NCBI GenBank assembly: GCA_023408815.1
Contig: JAEYJO010000055.1
Location: 1-24,573 of the forward strand
Source: Bacillota bacterium
Lineage (GTDB): Bacteria > Bacillota > Clostridia > Lachnospirales > Lachnospiraceae
Length of the DNA: 24,573 bases
Reading direction: 5' to 3'
Shown: piece after piece, positions 24,136-24,573 of the stretch
How positions within the stretch are numbered: position 1 is the first letter of the stretch
How the letters are laid out: each line of letters opens with the position of its first letter
Program-made: the position numbers and the translations under genes
The notes under the pieces: model-generated
Told to the model about the DNA's origin: nothing
The model's database searches: none
The model's input: only the letters and a program-made list of their open reading frames with translations

Positions 24136-24155
24136 ATAATTATCCTCCTCTGCGA

Positions 24156-24260
24156 TTACGGCTTTTCAACCTGCCGGCTGCACCAATTAACAAACCATTT
24201 CAGCAACAGATAGCATACGGTCAGCATACCAATCATAGCTAAATCCATTAATAAATTCAT
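24156..24260 (-). CDS. 34-aa single-span membrane peptide heading the kdp operon
   Basis: The ORF encodes 34 residues: a hydrophobic helix (about 3-21, LLMDLAMIGMLTVCYLLL), then KWFVNWCSRQVEKP. AGGAGG lies about eight bases before the ATG, and the ORF is followed 20 bp later by kdpF, whose ribosome binding site lies in the gap. It resembles KdpF in size and topology but not in sequence. I recall similar unnamed peptides before kdpF or kdpA in other Clostridia but have not searched. It may be an extra small subunit or regulator of the Kdp complex. Confidence 0.65.
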   Translation of the reverse strand: MNLLMDLAMIGMLTVCYLLLKWFVNWCSRQVEKP

Positions 24261-24325
24261 ATTCAATTTCCTCCTGTCTTTCAACTTATCACTTTCTATG
24301 ACCACTAGCGGTGATTCCATGTTTC

Positions 24326-24391
24326 ATTATAGACTTTTGAAAATTAAGACAGTGTATTGGTTATTTCAGGTGCATGAATGTTGCATTAAGA
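24326..24391 (-). promoter_or_regulatory. kdp operon promoter with KdpE-like boxes
   Basis: On the minus strand a perfect TATAAT lies at 24326-24331. Just upstream is AAAATTAAGACAGTGTATT (24340-24358, plus-strand reading), matching the box before the AtpI-like gene at 14 of 19 positions. A second core GCATTAAGA lies at 24383-24391, about 42 bp away (four helical turns). There is no good -35, as expected for a promoter activated by an OmpR-type regulator. Transcription would start near 24319, about 60 nt before the 34-aa ORF. Confidence 0.6.
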
Positions 24392-24439
24392 GAATTCATA
24401 TATCTTCGTATCCATCCCGGCTGAAGTTTGGAAGTGATT

Positions 24440-24573
24440 ATGATAAAAATCATGACCACCCGTCCAACGGGTGGTTTGCTCTGACCCTATAAGGGTCTGT
24501 TACCGGCCAGCGCCTAAAGACGCTGGCTTTCACTTTGTTCAAGCCCTATAGCCTTTGACTCGTTGCAACCCTT
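24440..24573 (+). mobile_element. Left end of an IS200/IS605-type insertion sequence (cut by the window edge)
   Basis: Four hairpins follow one another: ATGAT-AAAA-ATCAT (24440-24453), ACCACCCG-TCCAA-CGGGTGGT (24455-24475), GACCCT-ATA-AGGGTC (24483-24497) and GCCAGCG-CCTAAAGA-CGCTGGC (24506-24527). Subterminal hairpins in place of terminal inverted repeats are the hallmark of IS200/IS605 elements, whose HUH transposase works on single-stranded DNA. The CCACCCGTCCAACGGGTGG stem is one I recall from clostridial IS200-like ends. The transposase gene would lie to the right of the window and is not visible, so family and orientation are inferred. Confidence 0.65.

Noticed and set aside
24298..24492. 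Plus-strand 64-aa open frame near the right edge
   Set aside because: It runs from the kdp promoter into the IS hairpins, with no ribosome binding site or family resemblance.
24440..24573. Hairpin block as a CRISPR array or riboswitch
   Set aside because: The stems differ from each other and there are no equal-length repeats with spacers. The pattern fits an IS200/IS605 end better.

Overview
The window is a chromosomal segment of a low-to-mid GC, spore-forming-type Firmicute, most likely a Clostridia member of the Lachnospiraceae kind. This is inferred from strong GGAGG ribosome binding sites, sigma-A-type promoters, a PPi-type phosphofructokinase, paired GH94-type phosphorylases, a spore photoproduct lyase-family protein, and the general style of the genes. 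No rRNA, tRNA or CRISPR array is seen. Species cannot be named from the sequence.

Left part (1-4090): a possible C-terminal scrap of a gene entering from the left, several hairpins, then a minus-strand operon of two half-size ABC exporters (2000-3838, then 250-2007, overlapping by 8 bp). It is driven by a near-consensus promoter with two overlapping palindromes, of the kind bound by TetR-family repressors, just downstream of the -10. No TetR gene is in view.

Carbohydrate block (4094-11110): two large minus-strand GH94-type glycoside phosphorylases (898 and 1043 aa) form an operon, with a divergent AraC-family regulator. They probably phosphorolyse a beta-glucoside and feed sugar phosphate to glycolysis. 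Next comes a stand-alone PPi-dependent phosphofructokinase (11260-12489, minus) with a clear promoter and terminator.

Middle plus-strand block (12736-15719): a small cupin, an alpha/beta hydrolase and a spore photoproduct lyase-family radical SAM protein lacking the expected hydrogen-donor cysteine. Two very small genes follow: a 28-aa holin-like toxin candidate with its own terminator, and a 52-aa proline-rich polar protein ending in DGPGGN.

Potassium block (15748-24260, minus): a 34-aa membrane peptide, kdpF, kdpA, kdpB, kdpC, kdpD, kdpE and an AtpI-like membrane protein. The high-affinity K+ ATPase operon is broken: kdpB has lost about 45 codons covering transmembrane helix 6 and is frameshifted, while its last ~40 codons remain readable in another frame. 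A recurring element (AACATTAAGATAGYATAAA on the plus strand) lies in front of the kdp operon, in front of kdpDE and in front of the AtpI-like gene. It is a good candidate for the KdpE operator and defines a small regulon. The right edge (from about 24440) runs into the hairpin-rich end of an IS200/IS605-type element, only about 50 bp from the kdp control region.

The most notable points are the disrupted kdpB beside an intact sensor/regulator, the shared KdpE-like boxes, the cysteine-less SPL homologue, the tiny toxin and DGPGGN genes, and a covarying terminator repeat after two unrelated operons.
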